A program made the position numbers and the translations under genes. Shown piece after piece: positions 22,427 through 30,156 of a stretch of 64,000 bases of DNA. How positions within the stretch are numbered: position 1 is the stretch's first letter; the number at the start of each line of letters is the position of its first letter. The stretch is from Roseomonas populi (GTDB lineage Bacteria; Pseudomonadota; Alphaproteobacteria; Acetobacterales; Acetobacteraceae): positions 525,577 through 589,576 of the forward strand of contig NZ_JANJOU010000001.1 of the NCBI RefSeq assembly GCF_024594815.1, in the 5' to 3' direction. The notes beneath the pieces were generated by a model. The model worked only from the letters and a program-made list of their open reading frames with translations. It was not told the origin of the DNA and searched no databases.

Positions 22427-23608
22427 CTAGTCGAACATGGAGCGCTGGTCCGCGGTCCGCCGGGCCGGGCCGGATCGCTGTGCCGGCGGCGGCGCGGGCG
22501 GCGCCGGGCGCAGTACGACCTGGGCATTTTGCGGCGGCAGGCTGCCGCTCACCAGCCGGGCATAGGAGACGCGGGTGTCCACGCGGTGAACCTGGACCAC
22601 TCCGATCTCGCGCTCCACCTCCCCCAGGCTCTCCCCGGTATAGGGGTCCTTCAGTTCCTCCCCGAGCATCATGGCGCGGAAGCGCTGGCCGTTCACCACC
22701 GTCACGCCGCCCTGGTTCAGGATGATCTCCTGCGGGTCGTCTGCGCGGATTACGCGCATCGGATAGATGGTCTGTGTGATCTCGCGGCCGATCCGGGTCG
22801 CCATCTCCTCCAGCACCGCGCCCAGGTTGCCGGAGTTGCTGACGGCGATGCTGGCCGCCCAGCGCACCTGGCGCGTCGCCGCCTCCAGCACCTGGAAGTC
22901 GAGGACACCGCGGGCGGAGGTGCGGACGATCGTCTCGCCGGTGATGGCGATATTCTGCTCCGTCCGGCTGGCGCCCACCCGCATCCGGCCGATCACGATG
23001 TAATCCGCGCCCAGCACCTGCCCGATGCGGACCCGCTCCGCCAGCGGAGAGTCCGTGCTGAGGAGCGCCATCTCCCGGTCGTAGGCCTCGTTCGCGTCCC
23101 GGTCGAGCACGGCGAAGCGGCGGGACTGGGTCAGGTGCTGGACCAGGCGCTCGCGCAGCTGACGGCCGAAATCCGTCTCGCGCCGCCGCTCGTCCCTGAA
23201 TTCCGAGACGACGAGCCGCCGGCGGGTGTCACCCGTCGGGCTTGTCGGCTGGAAGCGCTCCACCTCCACCTGCAGGCGTGCGAGGTAGAGGCCGTCCGGC
23301 TGCCGCTCGGTGGAGAGGATGCGGTAGGAGCGCACGATCCCGCCGGTCTGCCGCCGGATCGCCGCGCTGATCTCCGCGGAGAGCTCCGTCCGGCTGCCGG
23401 AATCGTCGCTCATCTGGATGCCGATCTGGCGGGAGACGGCGTCGGACCGCACCGCGGTGCCCGTCACCTGCTCCACGGCGCTGATCAGGGCGCGCGCCAC
23501 CGCATCCTCGCGGGTGACGGCGGTGCCTTCCGCGTCGATGGAGACGGGCTGCGCCACCGCTCCTCCGGCGGCAAGGAGGAGCAGGAGCGTGAGGATGATC
23601 CGGTGCAT
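22427..23608 (-). CDS. Exported FlgT/CsgG-like protein
   Basis: This 393-residue protein has a type I signal peptide (MHRIILTLLLLLAAGGAVAQ) and no lipobox. Residues about 22-110 (IDAEGTAVTREDAVARALIS onward) look like a FlgT N-terminal domain. Residues about 130-260 (RLVVSEFRDERRRETDFGRQ and GADYIVIGRMRVG) look like the CsgG/HfaB or FlgT middle fold. Near residue 320, DPYTGESLGEVEREIG resembles the FlgT C-terminal domain. The tail is Pro/Arg-rich. FlgT and CsgG act at the outer membrane, so a periplasmic or outer-membrane assembly role is inferred; no flagellar or curli genes are nearby. Last gene of the five-gene operon, 1 bp after its neighbour. Confidence 0.75.
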   Translation of the reverse strand: MHRIILTLLLLLAAGGAVAQPVSIDAEGTAVTREDAVARALISAVEQVTGTAVRSDAVSRQIGIQMSDDSGSRTELSAEISAAIRRQTGGIVRSYRILSTERQPDGLYLARLQVEVERFQPTSPTGDTRRRLVVSEFRDERRRETDFGRQLRERLVQHLTQSRRFAVLDRDANEAYDREMALLSTDSPLAERVRIGQVLGADYIVIGRMRVGASRTEQNIAITGETIVRTSARGVLDFQVLEAATRQVRWAASIAVSNSGNLGAVLEEMATRIGREITQTIYPMRVIRADDPQEIILNQGGVTVVNGQRFRAMMLGEELKDPYTGESLGEVEREIGVVQVHRVDTRVSYARLVSGSLPPQNAQVVLRPAPPAPPPAQRSGPARRTADQRSMFD

Positions 23609-23609
23609 A

Positions 23610-24959
23610 TCAGAAGTCCCGGCTGTTCATCAGCTCACGCCCGGTCCGCATCCCGGGCTGGCCCTGAGGGTTGGCAGGGCGCGCCGGCGCAGCCGCGGCG
23701 GGGCGCTGGTCGCGGTAGGCCCGAATGTCGCGTTCCGCGGCAGCGGACCAGGTACGGACGCAGCCGATGATCTGCTGCCCGGACACCGGATGGCGGTTCG
23801 ACCAGTTGGTCAGGGTAGTAAGACCCGTCAGGCTGTTTATCTGCGCGCGCCGCTGCATCACCCGCTCCAGCGCGTCCCGCACGGACGTGGTGCTGGCGCT
23901 CTCCTCCACATAGCCTTCGGCATGGCGCAGGGCGGCCTGCTCCATCTCCTTGCTGGTCTCGGACGTCTCCGTGTACTGGCCGCTGCCAGCCAGGAACTCC
24001 GCGATCTGCCGATCCGCCGAGGCGCGCGCCTGGGTGCCGGCAGCGTCCAGCTCCATCCCGATCCGGTTGCGGTCATTGCCCCTGTAGGCAATGCCCCACT
24101 GCGCGAAGGATACGATGACGGGAAGGCCAGCCTGGTCATAGACGAGGCGCACGCCGAAATCGTCCACCAGCGCCGCACGGTCGGCGACCATGGCGCGGAT
24201 GTCGCGCGCACGCTCCATGTCCGGCTCAAACTCGCCGCGCCGCGTCAGGATCTGCTGGATCACGGCCTTGGTGCGCTGGGAACCGGCGATGACGACGCCG
24301 ATGGTGAAGTTCCCGGCGCCGTCATGGCTCTCGAAGGTCTGGACGGGCATGAAGCCCACCAGCTCGCCGAAAGACCGGATCGTGCTGCGGCGCCGGATGG
24401 ACTGGGCCATCTGGATGTGGCGCTGGGGCTCCGGCGTGCGCTCGAAGTCGGCGGGGTTGATGCCCAGTTCCCGCAACTCGTTGTCCAGCTTGCCCTTCGC
24501 CAGCCCAATCAGCCGGCGCGCGAGGTCCGGCAGCACGCCGGCACGCTCAAGGTCGGAGGGCTGAAAAGGCGGCGGCTCCTGCTGGCCGGCGCGGAACAGG
24601 CGCGCCACCGTATCGGCCTGAACCGCGGTGCTCTGCGACTGGACGACCTTCTGCTGGGCATCCATCACAGCCTGGTCATAGGCCAGGGCTCGCAGCTTGA
24701 CCCATTCCGGGTGATCCGCGGGCTGGCCGACCTCGGCCATGCCAAACTCCACGATCGTGCCCGGCCGGTCACGTAACCCGCTCCGCTCGATCCACTCCTG
24801 AATCGTGTCCTTCAGCTTCGCCTGCGCCTCGTACTGGGCCTGGACGGAGGAAGCGACCGAAGGATCGGTACCGGCCGGCTGCGCGCGCAGCCCGGTTGCA
24901 GCGCAGGACAGGCCCGCGCCACCCAGGGCGAGCGCGGCGCGGCGGGAGAGGCGCGTCAT
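23610..24959 (-). CDS. Exported protein of unknown family, Tat-like signal
   Basis: This 449-residue protein starts at MTRLSRRAALALGGAGLSCA, an RR-containing signal resembling a Tat leader; the open frame to 25028 overlaps the LpoB-like gene and is not used. The mature part is Gln- and Ala-rich with long helices (AQYEAQAKLKDTIQEWIER; RASADRQIAEFLAGSGQYTE) and a mixed beta segment near residue 210 (FGELVGFMPVQTFES then GNFTIGVVIAGSQRTKAVI). I do not recognise the family with confidence. It always sits tightly between its neighbours here (11 bp and 1 bp gaps), so it should work in the same envelope complex. Confidence 0.8.
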   Translation of the reverse strand: MTRLSRRAALALGGAGLSCAATGLRAQPAGTDPSVASSVQAQYEAQAKLKDTIQEWIERSGLRDRPGTIVEFGMAEVGQPADHPEWVKLRALAYDQAVMDAQQKVVQSQSTAVQADTVARLFRAGQQEPPPFQPSDLERAGVLPDLARRLIGLAKGKLDNELRELGINPADFERTPEPQRHIQMAQSIRRRSTIRSFGELVGFMPVQTFESHDGAGNFTIGVVIAGSQRTKAVIQQILTRRGEFEPDMERARDIRAMVADRAALVDDFGVRLVYDQAGLPVIVSFAQWGIAYRGNDRNRIGMELDAAGTQARASADRQIAEFLAGSGQYTETSETSKEMEQAALRHAEGYVEESASTTSVRDALERVMQRRAQINSLTGLTTLTNWSNRHPVSGQQIIGCVRTWSAAAERDIRAYRDQRPAAAAPARPANPQGQPGMRTGRELMNSRDF

Positions 24960-24970
24960 CCCCCGCGCCC

Positions 24971-25603
24971 TCACCAGCTCACGGTCCGGCCGCTGCCGAC
25001 CCGGCTGATGACCTCCTGCCCCTCCCACAGGGCAATGCCCGTGCGGATGTTGGTCAGGGTGAGCTGGAAGTTGTAGTCCACGCGCTGGGCACCGCCGTCC
25101 ACGCGGGCGGTGCGCTGGATGATGCGGCCGGTCAGGCTGATGTCCGGCGCCAGCATCTGCCCGCGCCCAGCGACGGTGCGCTGGTTGAACTCGCCGGACT
25201 GGCGGAGCTGGCGCGCCTGCATCGCCAGGGGGTCAGACGGCCCTTCCAGCCCGACGGCCGTCGTCACCACCACGCGGCCGGAGTTGCTCAGCTCGCGCCG
25301 AACGGTCTGCAGCAGCTCGTTCATGTTGATGCGGAGCGTGGTGTCGTTGGTGAAGAGCGAGATCGCCATCACGCGCGGCTGCCCGTCCGGGCGCGGCTGC
25401 AGGCGGTCGCTCTCCAGCATGGAGCGGACGAGGGCTTGGGCCGCCTGCTCGAAGTCGCGGTTGTCAAGCGACATGCCGACAGGCGAGCGGTCGTTGCGTG
25501 GGTCGATGCGCTGGGTCGCCATCTCGGGCGTGGCGCAGGCGGAGAGCGAGGCGGCGATCGCGAGGGCGAGGATCGCCTTGGCGGAATGGATCATCGGAAT
25601 CAT
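24971..25603 (-). CDS. LpoB-like outer-membrane lipoprotein
   Basis: This 210-residue protein has a lipoprotein signal (ILALAIAASLSACATP, with the lipobox Cys near residue 23). The mature domain (VMAISLFTNDTTLRINMNEL; DISLTGRIIQRTARVDGG; LTLTNIRTGIALWEGQEVIS) follows the LpoB pattern. In Escherichia coli LpoB is the outer-membrane activator of PBP1b. An LpoB-type gene next to a YcfL-type gene matches the E. coli ycfL-lpoB pair. A role in regulating a class A PBP (one is encoded at 36533) is inference. The ATG at 25594 is an alternative start. Confidence 0.82.
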   Translation of the reverse strand: MIPMIHSAKAILALAIAASLSACATPEMATQRIDPRNDRSPVGMSLDNRDFEQAAQALVRSMLESDRLQPRPDGQPRVMAISLFTNDTTLRINMNELLQTVRRELSNSGRVVVTTAVGLEGPSDPLAMQARQLRQSGEFNQRTVAGRGQMLAPDISLTGRIIQRTARVDGGAQRVDYNFQLTLTNIRTGIALWEGQEVISRVGSGRTVSW

Positions 25604-25605
25604 CC

Positions 25606-25986
25606 CTAGGGGGCTTCCAGGTCGATGGTCATGCGGAAGTCGCGGGTGCGGCTGGTGGGTGCGTCGGCATCGACGGTGGTGACGGTGAAGCGCGCCGCGG
25701 AGCGGAACTGCGGGCGGGCGGCCACGGTGCTGATCGGCCGCCCCGTCGCGTCCAGCCAGTCGGTCTGGACACGGAGCGGGATATCCGCCGGGCCGGGATT
25801 GCGGATGTTCACCACCACCCGCAGGCGCCCGTCTGGCAGGGTGGTCACGCCCGGCCCAGAGAAGGCCAGGCCCTGCAGCAGGACGGGCGAGACGATCAGC
25901 CGCGGATCGGTCGGCGGCGCCGGCGGGGGCGGCTCGGGCGCGCAGGACGCCAGAGCCAGCCCCGCCAGGAGGACGGATCGCCTCAC
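25606..25986 (-). CDS. YcfL-like (DUF1425) lipoprotein
   Basis: This 126-residue lipoprotein has a short signal MRRSVLLAGLALASCAPE with the lipobox Cys at residue 15, followed by a Pro-rich linker and a small immunoglobulin-like beta domain (LRVVVNIRNPGPADIPLRVQ; TDWLDATGRPI; FRMTIDLEAP). That is the pattern of YcfL/DUF1425, which lies beside lpoB in enterobacteria. The function is unknown. Its start overlaps the stop of the previous gene (ATGA), and it ends 2 bp before the LpoB-like gene. Confidence 0.78.
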   Translation of the reverse strand: MRRSVLLAGLALASCAPEPPPPAPPTDPRLIVSPVLLQGLAFSGPGVTTLPDGRLRVVVNIRNPGPADIPLRVQTDWLDATGRPISTVAARPQFRSAARFTVTTVDADAPTSRTRDFRMTIDLEAP

Positions 25987-27395
25987 AGCTTCAGCACCTG
26001 CACCGTAAGCGGGCTGCCCGGCGTCTGCGCCTTGACGAGGACGATCGAGGAGCGGCCGGTCGGGACCGTCGCCGTGGCCTGCACCCCGCCCGCGCGCAGC
26101 AGGATCTCGCCGTTCGCCGGCACCGGGATGCGGGCGGCCTGCAGCTCGCGCGGCAGAATCTGCCAGGAGCGGGTGTCGGAGCTGGTGACGTTCGCCGCCA
26201 CCGTAGCCGCCACCTGCAGCAGCGCCGCCATGCCGCCATTCATGCGGGTGGTCGCGGCGTTGACTGCGCTGACGCCGGCGGCCTTGGCCAGCGCCTCGAA
26301 CACCGCGCCGGCGAGGAGGCTGTTGTACCGGGTACGGAACTCGCTCGCCATCACGCCTTCCATGCTCGCCACCAGCACGGTGCTGGCGCGGGCATTGCCG
26401 CCCGTGACCTCCATCGAGGGATAGGCGGCAGGCTGGAAGACCATGCGGGGCATGGAGACCGTGACCGGGCTCACCGTCATGCCGCCGCCACGGGCGACGA
26501 CGGGCATGGGGACGGTAAAGTTCATCTGCTCGAAGGTCGGGCTCTGCCCGTTCTCGAACAGCACCCAGACCTGCGGCGCGGGGCGGCGGCCGGCGGCGGC
26601 CTGCCGCGCGCTCGCCATGTCCTCCGTCACCACGCGGGGATTGCCGGCGATGCCCGCCACCCGCTCGAACGCCGTGCGCGCCTGCTCGGCATCTCCGGGC
26701 TCGCCGGAGTTGAGGAGGTAGATGGCGCGCAGATAGGTGCCGGCCGGGTTCACGAAGGGCTGGTAGTGCCGCCAGCGCTCCAGCGCCTTCAGCTGCTCCT
26801 GCACTTCCGGCGAGGACTGGGCATTCTGGAGGGCCTGGCGCTTGCTGCCATCCTCACGGATCTGCCGCTCGCTGTCCGCGCCCGCGGCGGAAATCTCGTT
26901 CTGGAAGCGCGTGGTGGTGCGGCTCTGCCGCTCCTCCATCCGGTTCAGCTCGACCCGGGCATTCTGCAGGTCGCCGCGCCCCAGATTGGCCGCGGCCTTG
27001 TAGGCGTTGACCATGACGGCGTCGTAGCTGCCGAAGCGGTAGGTGGAGCCCCAATTGAAGTCCGCCACGTCCGAGGCCCGCATCAGGCTCTCGGCATCGT
27101 CCAGCGCCTGGACGGAAGCAGGGTGGTTGGCGGCGTAGAGCGCGGCGGCGCCGGTGTTCAGGGACCAGAGCAGCTCCGGCTTGCCCTCGCGGTCGCGGGC
27201 CATCCCGCCCGCGATCTGGGCGGCGGATTCATAGCTCCCCGCCCCGACGGCACCACGGAAGCTCTGGGCGCCCTCCCGGTTCTCCATGGGAGCACAGGCG
27301 GAGAGCAGGCCCAGGCCGATTGCGCCGCACAGGGCCGGCATCCGGCGGGGTGAATCAACCCGCCCAAGGTCCGCCGCAGCAGTCAACACCGTCAT
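25983..27395 (-). CDS. COG3014-like lipoprotein
   Basis: This protein is up to 470 residues long. A lipobox (IGLGLLSACAPMENRE) is preceded by a basic PRR, which favours the start at 27395 although no Shine-Dalgarno is visible; an ATG at 27341 would remove the basic n-region. The mature protein has TPR-like helices (residues about 45-150, with NTGAAALYAANHPASVQALD) and a beta-rich C-terminal half with Met-rich strands. It resembles the uncharacterised COG3014 lipoprotein family known beside LpoB/YcfL genes. It is the first gene of the operon, and a perfect everted repeat lies 5 bp upstream of the start. Confidence 0.78.
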   Translation of the reverse strand: MTVLTAAADLGRVDSPRRMPALCGAIGLGLLSACAPMENREGAQSFRGAVGAGSYESAAQIAGGMARDREGKPELLWSLNTGAAALYAANHPASVQALDDAESLMRASDVADFNWGSTYRFGSYDAVMVNAYKAAANLGRGDLQNARVELNRMEERQSRTTTRFQNEISAAGADSERQIREDGSKRQALQNAQSSPEVQEQLKALERWRHYQPFVNPAGTYLRAIYLLNSGEPGDAEQARTAFERVAGIAGNPRVVTEDMASARQAAAGRRPAPQVWVLFENGQSPTFEQMNFTVPMPVVARGGGMTVSPVTVSMPRMVFQPAAYPSMEVTGGNARASTVLVASMEGVMASEFRTRYNSLLAGAVFEALAKAAGVSAVNAATTRMNGGMAALLQVAATVAANVTSSDTRSWQILPRELQAARIPVPANGEILLRAGGVQATATVPTGRSSIVLVKAQTPGSPLTVQVLKL

Positions 27396-27399
27396 GAAA

Positions 27400-27425
27400 C
27401 GTTCCCAGAGTTACATCTGGGAACG
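27400..27425. promoter_or_regulatory. Perfect inverted repeat before the envelope operon
   Basis: CGTTCCCAG (27400-27408) and CTGGGAACG (27417-27425) are perfect 9-bp arms around an 8-nt spacer, ending 4 bp before the start codon at 27395 (minus strand). As RNA it would form a hairpin over the ribosome-binding region; as DNA its halves match the TGGGAA/TTCCCA sites in front of carA but in everted order. Either an operator or a translation-blocking hairpin is possible. Confidence 0.6.
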
Positions 27426-27527
27426 GAATGAAACACTTCTTCGCGATTCGCAACATCGTGATCAAACGCAGTGAAACTTTTACGCCGCTTGATCCGAGAC
27501 AATCGTTCCGATCAGTTTACCGGAGGG

Positions 27528-27986
27528 TCACCCCCCCAGAGCCGCCTTTACCATCGGCCCGGCCTTGGCCATATCGAGCACCGCGGCGTGCTTCGCCTTC
27601 AGCACCGCCATGACCTTGCCCATGTCCTTCACGGAGCTAGCGCCGGTCTCGGTTACCGCTTCCTTAACGGCGGCCTGCATCGCGGCATCGTCCATCTGCT
27701 GGGGCAGGAAGGACTCGATCACCGCGATCTCCGCCTCCTCTTTCTCCGCCAGCTCCGGCCGGTTGCCCTGGCGGTACATCTCCACGCTCTCCCGCCGGCT
27801 CTTCACCATGCCGCGGAGCATGGAGGTGATCGCGTCGTCCCCGATCTGGTCCACCCCGCTCGGGCGGGAGGCGATGTCCGCGTCCTTCAGCTTGGCGGTG
27901 ATCATGCGGATGGCGGAGGTGCGGGCCGTGTCGCCGGCGCGCATGGAGGCCTTCAACTCTTCAGTGAAACGGGCGCGCAGGCTCAT
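27528..27986 (-). CDS. GatB/YqeY-domain protein
   Basis: This 152-residue helical protein starts MSLRARFTEELKASMRAGDT and has the YqeY landmarks RTSAIRMITAKLKDADI, ESFLPQQMDD and the C-terminal GKVMAVLKAKH. YqeY resembles the tRNA-binding tail domain of GatB, but its own role is not settled. It is divergent from carA, an arrangement common in alphaproteobacteria, and is separated from the envelope operon by 132 bp in which I see only the repeat at 27400-27425. Confidence 0.9.
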   Translation of the reverse strand: MSLRARFTEELKASMRAGDTARTSAIRMITAKLKDADIASRPSGVDQIGDDAITSMLRGMVKSRRESVEMYRQGNRPELAEKEEAEIAVIESFLPQQMDDAAMQAAVKEAVTETGASSVKDMGKVMAVLKAKHAAVLDMAKAGPMVKAALGG

Positions 27987-28051
27987 TGCAGGTTCCTCTT
28001 GTCTCGGGGGCGCGGTTTAGATCGGATCGGCGGGAAGGGCCATGCGCTAGG

Positions 28052-28070
28052 CTGGGAAGAGACTTCCCAG
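28052..28070. promoter_or_regulatory. Palindrome 1 upstream of carA
   Basis: CTGGGAAG, spacer AGA, CTTCCCAG: a perfect 19-bp dyad centred on 28061, in the yqeY-carA divergent gap. With palindrome 2 it gives the consensus TGGGAAR-N3-YTTCCCA, the size and symmetry expected for a dimeric HTH repressor operator. Confidence 0.65.
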
Positions 28071-28095
28071 GCCAGCATGCGGGGCAGCCTTCCCT

Positions 28096-28112
28096 TGGGA
28101 AAGAATTTCCCA
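28096..28112. promoter_or_regulatory. Palindrome 2 upstream of carA
   Basis: TGGGAAA, spacer GAA, TTTCCCA: a perfect 17-bp dyad centred on 28104, 43 bp (about four helical turns) from palindrome 1 and 21 bp from the ATG at 28125. It would occupy the spacer of a weak candidate promoter (TTCCCT at 28090-28095, CATATT at 28113-28118), so a bound protein should block transcription. The promoter call is tentative. Confidence 0.65.
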
Positions 28113-28124
28113 CATATTGGTGGC

Positions 28125-29522
28125 ATGCGGACGGTCGAGCAGATTCTCACCCTCATGGGGGGCGCAAGCGCCGCGGCGGCGCATTGCGGCGTGGGCACTG
28201 AGGCCATTCGGAAGTGGCGCCAGGCCCGGGCTATTCCGCCACGCCACTGGGCGTCCGTGCTGGCCGCCACCGGCCTCTCTCTTGCAGACCTTCCCCGCGC
28301 CGACACTAACCCGCCCCCCACCCCGGAGCCCGAGATGAGCCCTGCAGCCACCCCCGCCCCGGATGCCGATGCCGTGCCCGAGGGGGCAACGGCCTGCCTC
28401 GTGCTGGGCAATGGAAAGGTCATCTGGGGCCACGGCTTCGGCGCCACCGGCAAGCGGGTGGGCGAGGTGTGCTTCAACACGGGCATGACCGGCTACCAGG
28501 AGACGCTGACCGATCCCTCCTACGCCGGCCAGATCATCACCTTCACCTTTCCTCATATCGGCAATGTCGGCGCCAATGCCGAGGACACGGAGGCGACCAC
28601 CGCCGCCGCCCTCGGCCTCGTGGTAAAGGCGGACATCACCGAGCCTTCCAACTACCGCGCCACGCGCGACCTGGATGATTGGCTGAAGAGCAACGGCCTG
28701 CCCGGCATCTCCGGCGTGGACACGCGTGCGCTCACCACCCTGATCCGCGATGCCGGCGCCCCGAACGGCCTGATCTGCCACTCCCCAGACGGTATCTTCG
28801 ACCTGCCGGCGCTGCGGGCGGAGGCGGCGGGCTGGCCGGGGCTGGAGGGGATGGATCTGGCGAAGCAGGTCTCCTGCACCCAGTCCTATCACTGGGATGG
28901 CGGCCTCTGGGCCTGGGGCCAGGGCTACGCGACCCAGACGGCGCCGAAGCACAAGGTCGTCGCCGTGGATTACGGCGCCAAGCGCAACATCCTGCGCTGC
29001 CTGGCCGATGCCGGCTGCGACGTGACCGTTGTGCCCGCCACCGCCACCGCGGAGGAGATCCTGCGGCACGGGCCGGACGGCGTGTTCCTCTCCAACGGCC
29101 CCGGGGACCCGGCGGCCACGGGCGAGTACGCGGTGCCGGCGATCCGGGGCGTGCTGGATGCGGGCAAGCCGGTCTTCGGCATCTGCCTGGGCCACCAGCT
29201 CCTGGCGCTGGCGCTGGGCGCGAAGACCTACAAGCTGGACCGCGGCCACCGGGGCGCGAACCAGCCCGTGAAGGACCTGGCCACCGGCAAAGTGGAGATC
29301 ACCAGCCAGAACCACGGCTTCGCGGTGGACGACAAGTCGCTGCCGGAGGGCGTGAGGGTGACCCATGTCAGCCTCTTCGACGGCTCCAACGAGGGTATTT
29401 CCTGCGAGGGGCGCAACGCCTTCTCCGTGCAGTACCACCCGGAGGCCTCTCCGGGCCCGAGCGACAGCCACTACCTGTTCCACCGCTTCACCGACATGAT
29501 CGAGCGGACGAAGGCGGGCTGA
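28125..29522 (+). CDS. carA: Carbamoyl-phosphate synthase small subunit with N-terminal HTH
   Basis: The glutaminase subunit supplies ammonia to CarB for arginine and pyrimidine synthesis. The frame opens at an ATG at 28125, giving 465 residues. Residues 1-57 (MRTVEQILTLMGGASAAAAH, then VGTEAIRKWRQARAIPP) form a Cro/YdaS-like HTH, followed by a Pro-rich linker to about residue 85 and a complete CarA. The conventional start is the ATG at 28335 (MSPAATP, 395 residues), which has a GGAG site 6 nt upstream; the ATG at 28125 has no Shine-Dalgarno and could be leaderless. The catalytic Cys in FGICLGHQ is residue 354 (284 in the short form) and the His/Glu of QYHPEA are 438/440. CarA enzyme identity is certain; use of the long start is inferred. 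Confidence 0.92.
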   Translation: MRTVEQILTLMGGASAAAAHCGVGTEAIRKWRQARAIPPRHWASVLAATGLSLADLPRADTNPPPTPEPEMSPAATPAPDADAVPEGATACLVLGNGKVIWGHGFGATGKRVGEVCFNTGMTGYQETLTDPSYAGQIITFTFPHIGNVGANAEDTEATTAAALGLVVKADITEPSNYRATRDLDDWLKSNGLPGISGVDTRALTTLIRDAGAPNGLICHSPDGIFDLPALRAEAAGWPGLEGMDLAKQVSCTQSYHWDGGLWAWGQGYATQTAPKHKVVAVDYGAKRNILRCLADAGCDVTVVPATATAEEILRHGPDGVFLSNGPGDPAATGEYAVPAIRGVLDAGKPVFGICLGHQLLALALGAKTYKLDRGHRGANQPVKDLATGKVEITSQNHGFAVDDKSLPEGVRVTHVSLFDGSNEGISCEGRNAFSVQYHPEASPGPSDSHYLFHRFTDMIERTKAG

Positions 29523-29523
29523 C

Positions 29524-30156
29524 TTGCCGTCCCTCGCCTCCCTTCTCGCCTTCGCGGCGCTCTCGGTCGGGCTCGCGCTCACACCGGGGCCGAACCTGTT
29601 CTACCTGGTGTCGCGCACGCTGACCCAGGGGACGCGGGCGGGGATGCTGTCGTTGATCGGGTGCCAGTTCGGCAGCCTCGTCATCATGCTCGGCGCGGCG
29701 CTGGGCGTGACGGCGGCGCTGCTGGCGGTGCCCTATGCCTACGATGCCATGCGGCTGGGCGGCGCGGCCTATCTTGGCTGGCTGGCGTGGCAGAGCCTGC
29801 GGCCAGGCGGTCAGGCCCTTTTTTCCCCGCGGCCCATCCCGCCGGAGGGCGGGCTGCGCCTTTTCACCCTCGGCTTCGCGACGGCCGCGCTGAACCCGAA
29901 GGTGGCGCTGTTCTACGTCGCCGTGCTGCCCGCCTTCATGGACCCGGCGCGCGGCAGCCTCTTCACGCAGGGCCTGATCCTCGGCGCGGTGCAGATCGCC
30001 ATCTGCACGGTTTTCGATGCGCTGATGGTGGGCGGTGCCGGCGGCGTGGCGCGCTTCCTCTCCACGCGCCCGGCCTGGCTGGCGGTGCAGCGCTGGGTTC
30101 TCGGCGGGGCGCTGGCCCTGCTGGCCGTGAAGCTGGCGACGGACCGCCGCGCATGA
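29524..30156 (+). CDS. LysE/RhtB-family amino-acid exporter
   Basis: This 210-residue inner-membrane protein begins at a TTG directly after the carA stop. It has about six hydrophobic segments and the family motif LALTPGPNLFYLVSRTLTQG, plus GGAAYLGWLAWQSLRPG and FATAALNPKVALFY. LysE/RhtB proteins export amino acids such as lysine, arginine, homoserine or threonine. Its place between carA and carB suggests a link with arginine or pyrimidine overflow, but the substrate cannot be read from sequence. The stop overlaps the next start (ATGA). Confidence 0.88.
   Translation: MPSLASLLAFAALSVGLALTPGPNLFYLVSRTLTQGTRAGMLSLIGCQFGSLVIMLGAALGVTAALLAVPYAYDAMRLGGAAYLGWLAWQSLRPGGQALFSPRPIPPEGGLRLFTLGFATAALNPKVALFYVAVLPAFMDPARGSLFTQGLILGAVQIAICTVFDALMVGGAGGVARFLSTRPAWLAVQRWVLGGALALLAVKLATDRRA

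Noticed and set aside
25983..27341. Start of the COG3014-like lipoprotein at the ATG at 27341
   Set aside because: It would remove the basic residues before the signal core, so 27395 was kept, though the hairpin before 27395 leaves this open.
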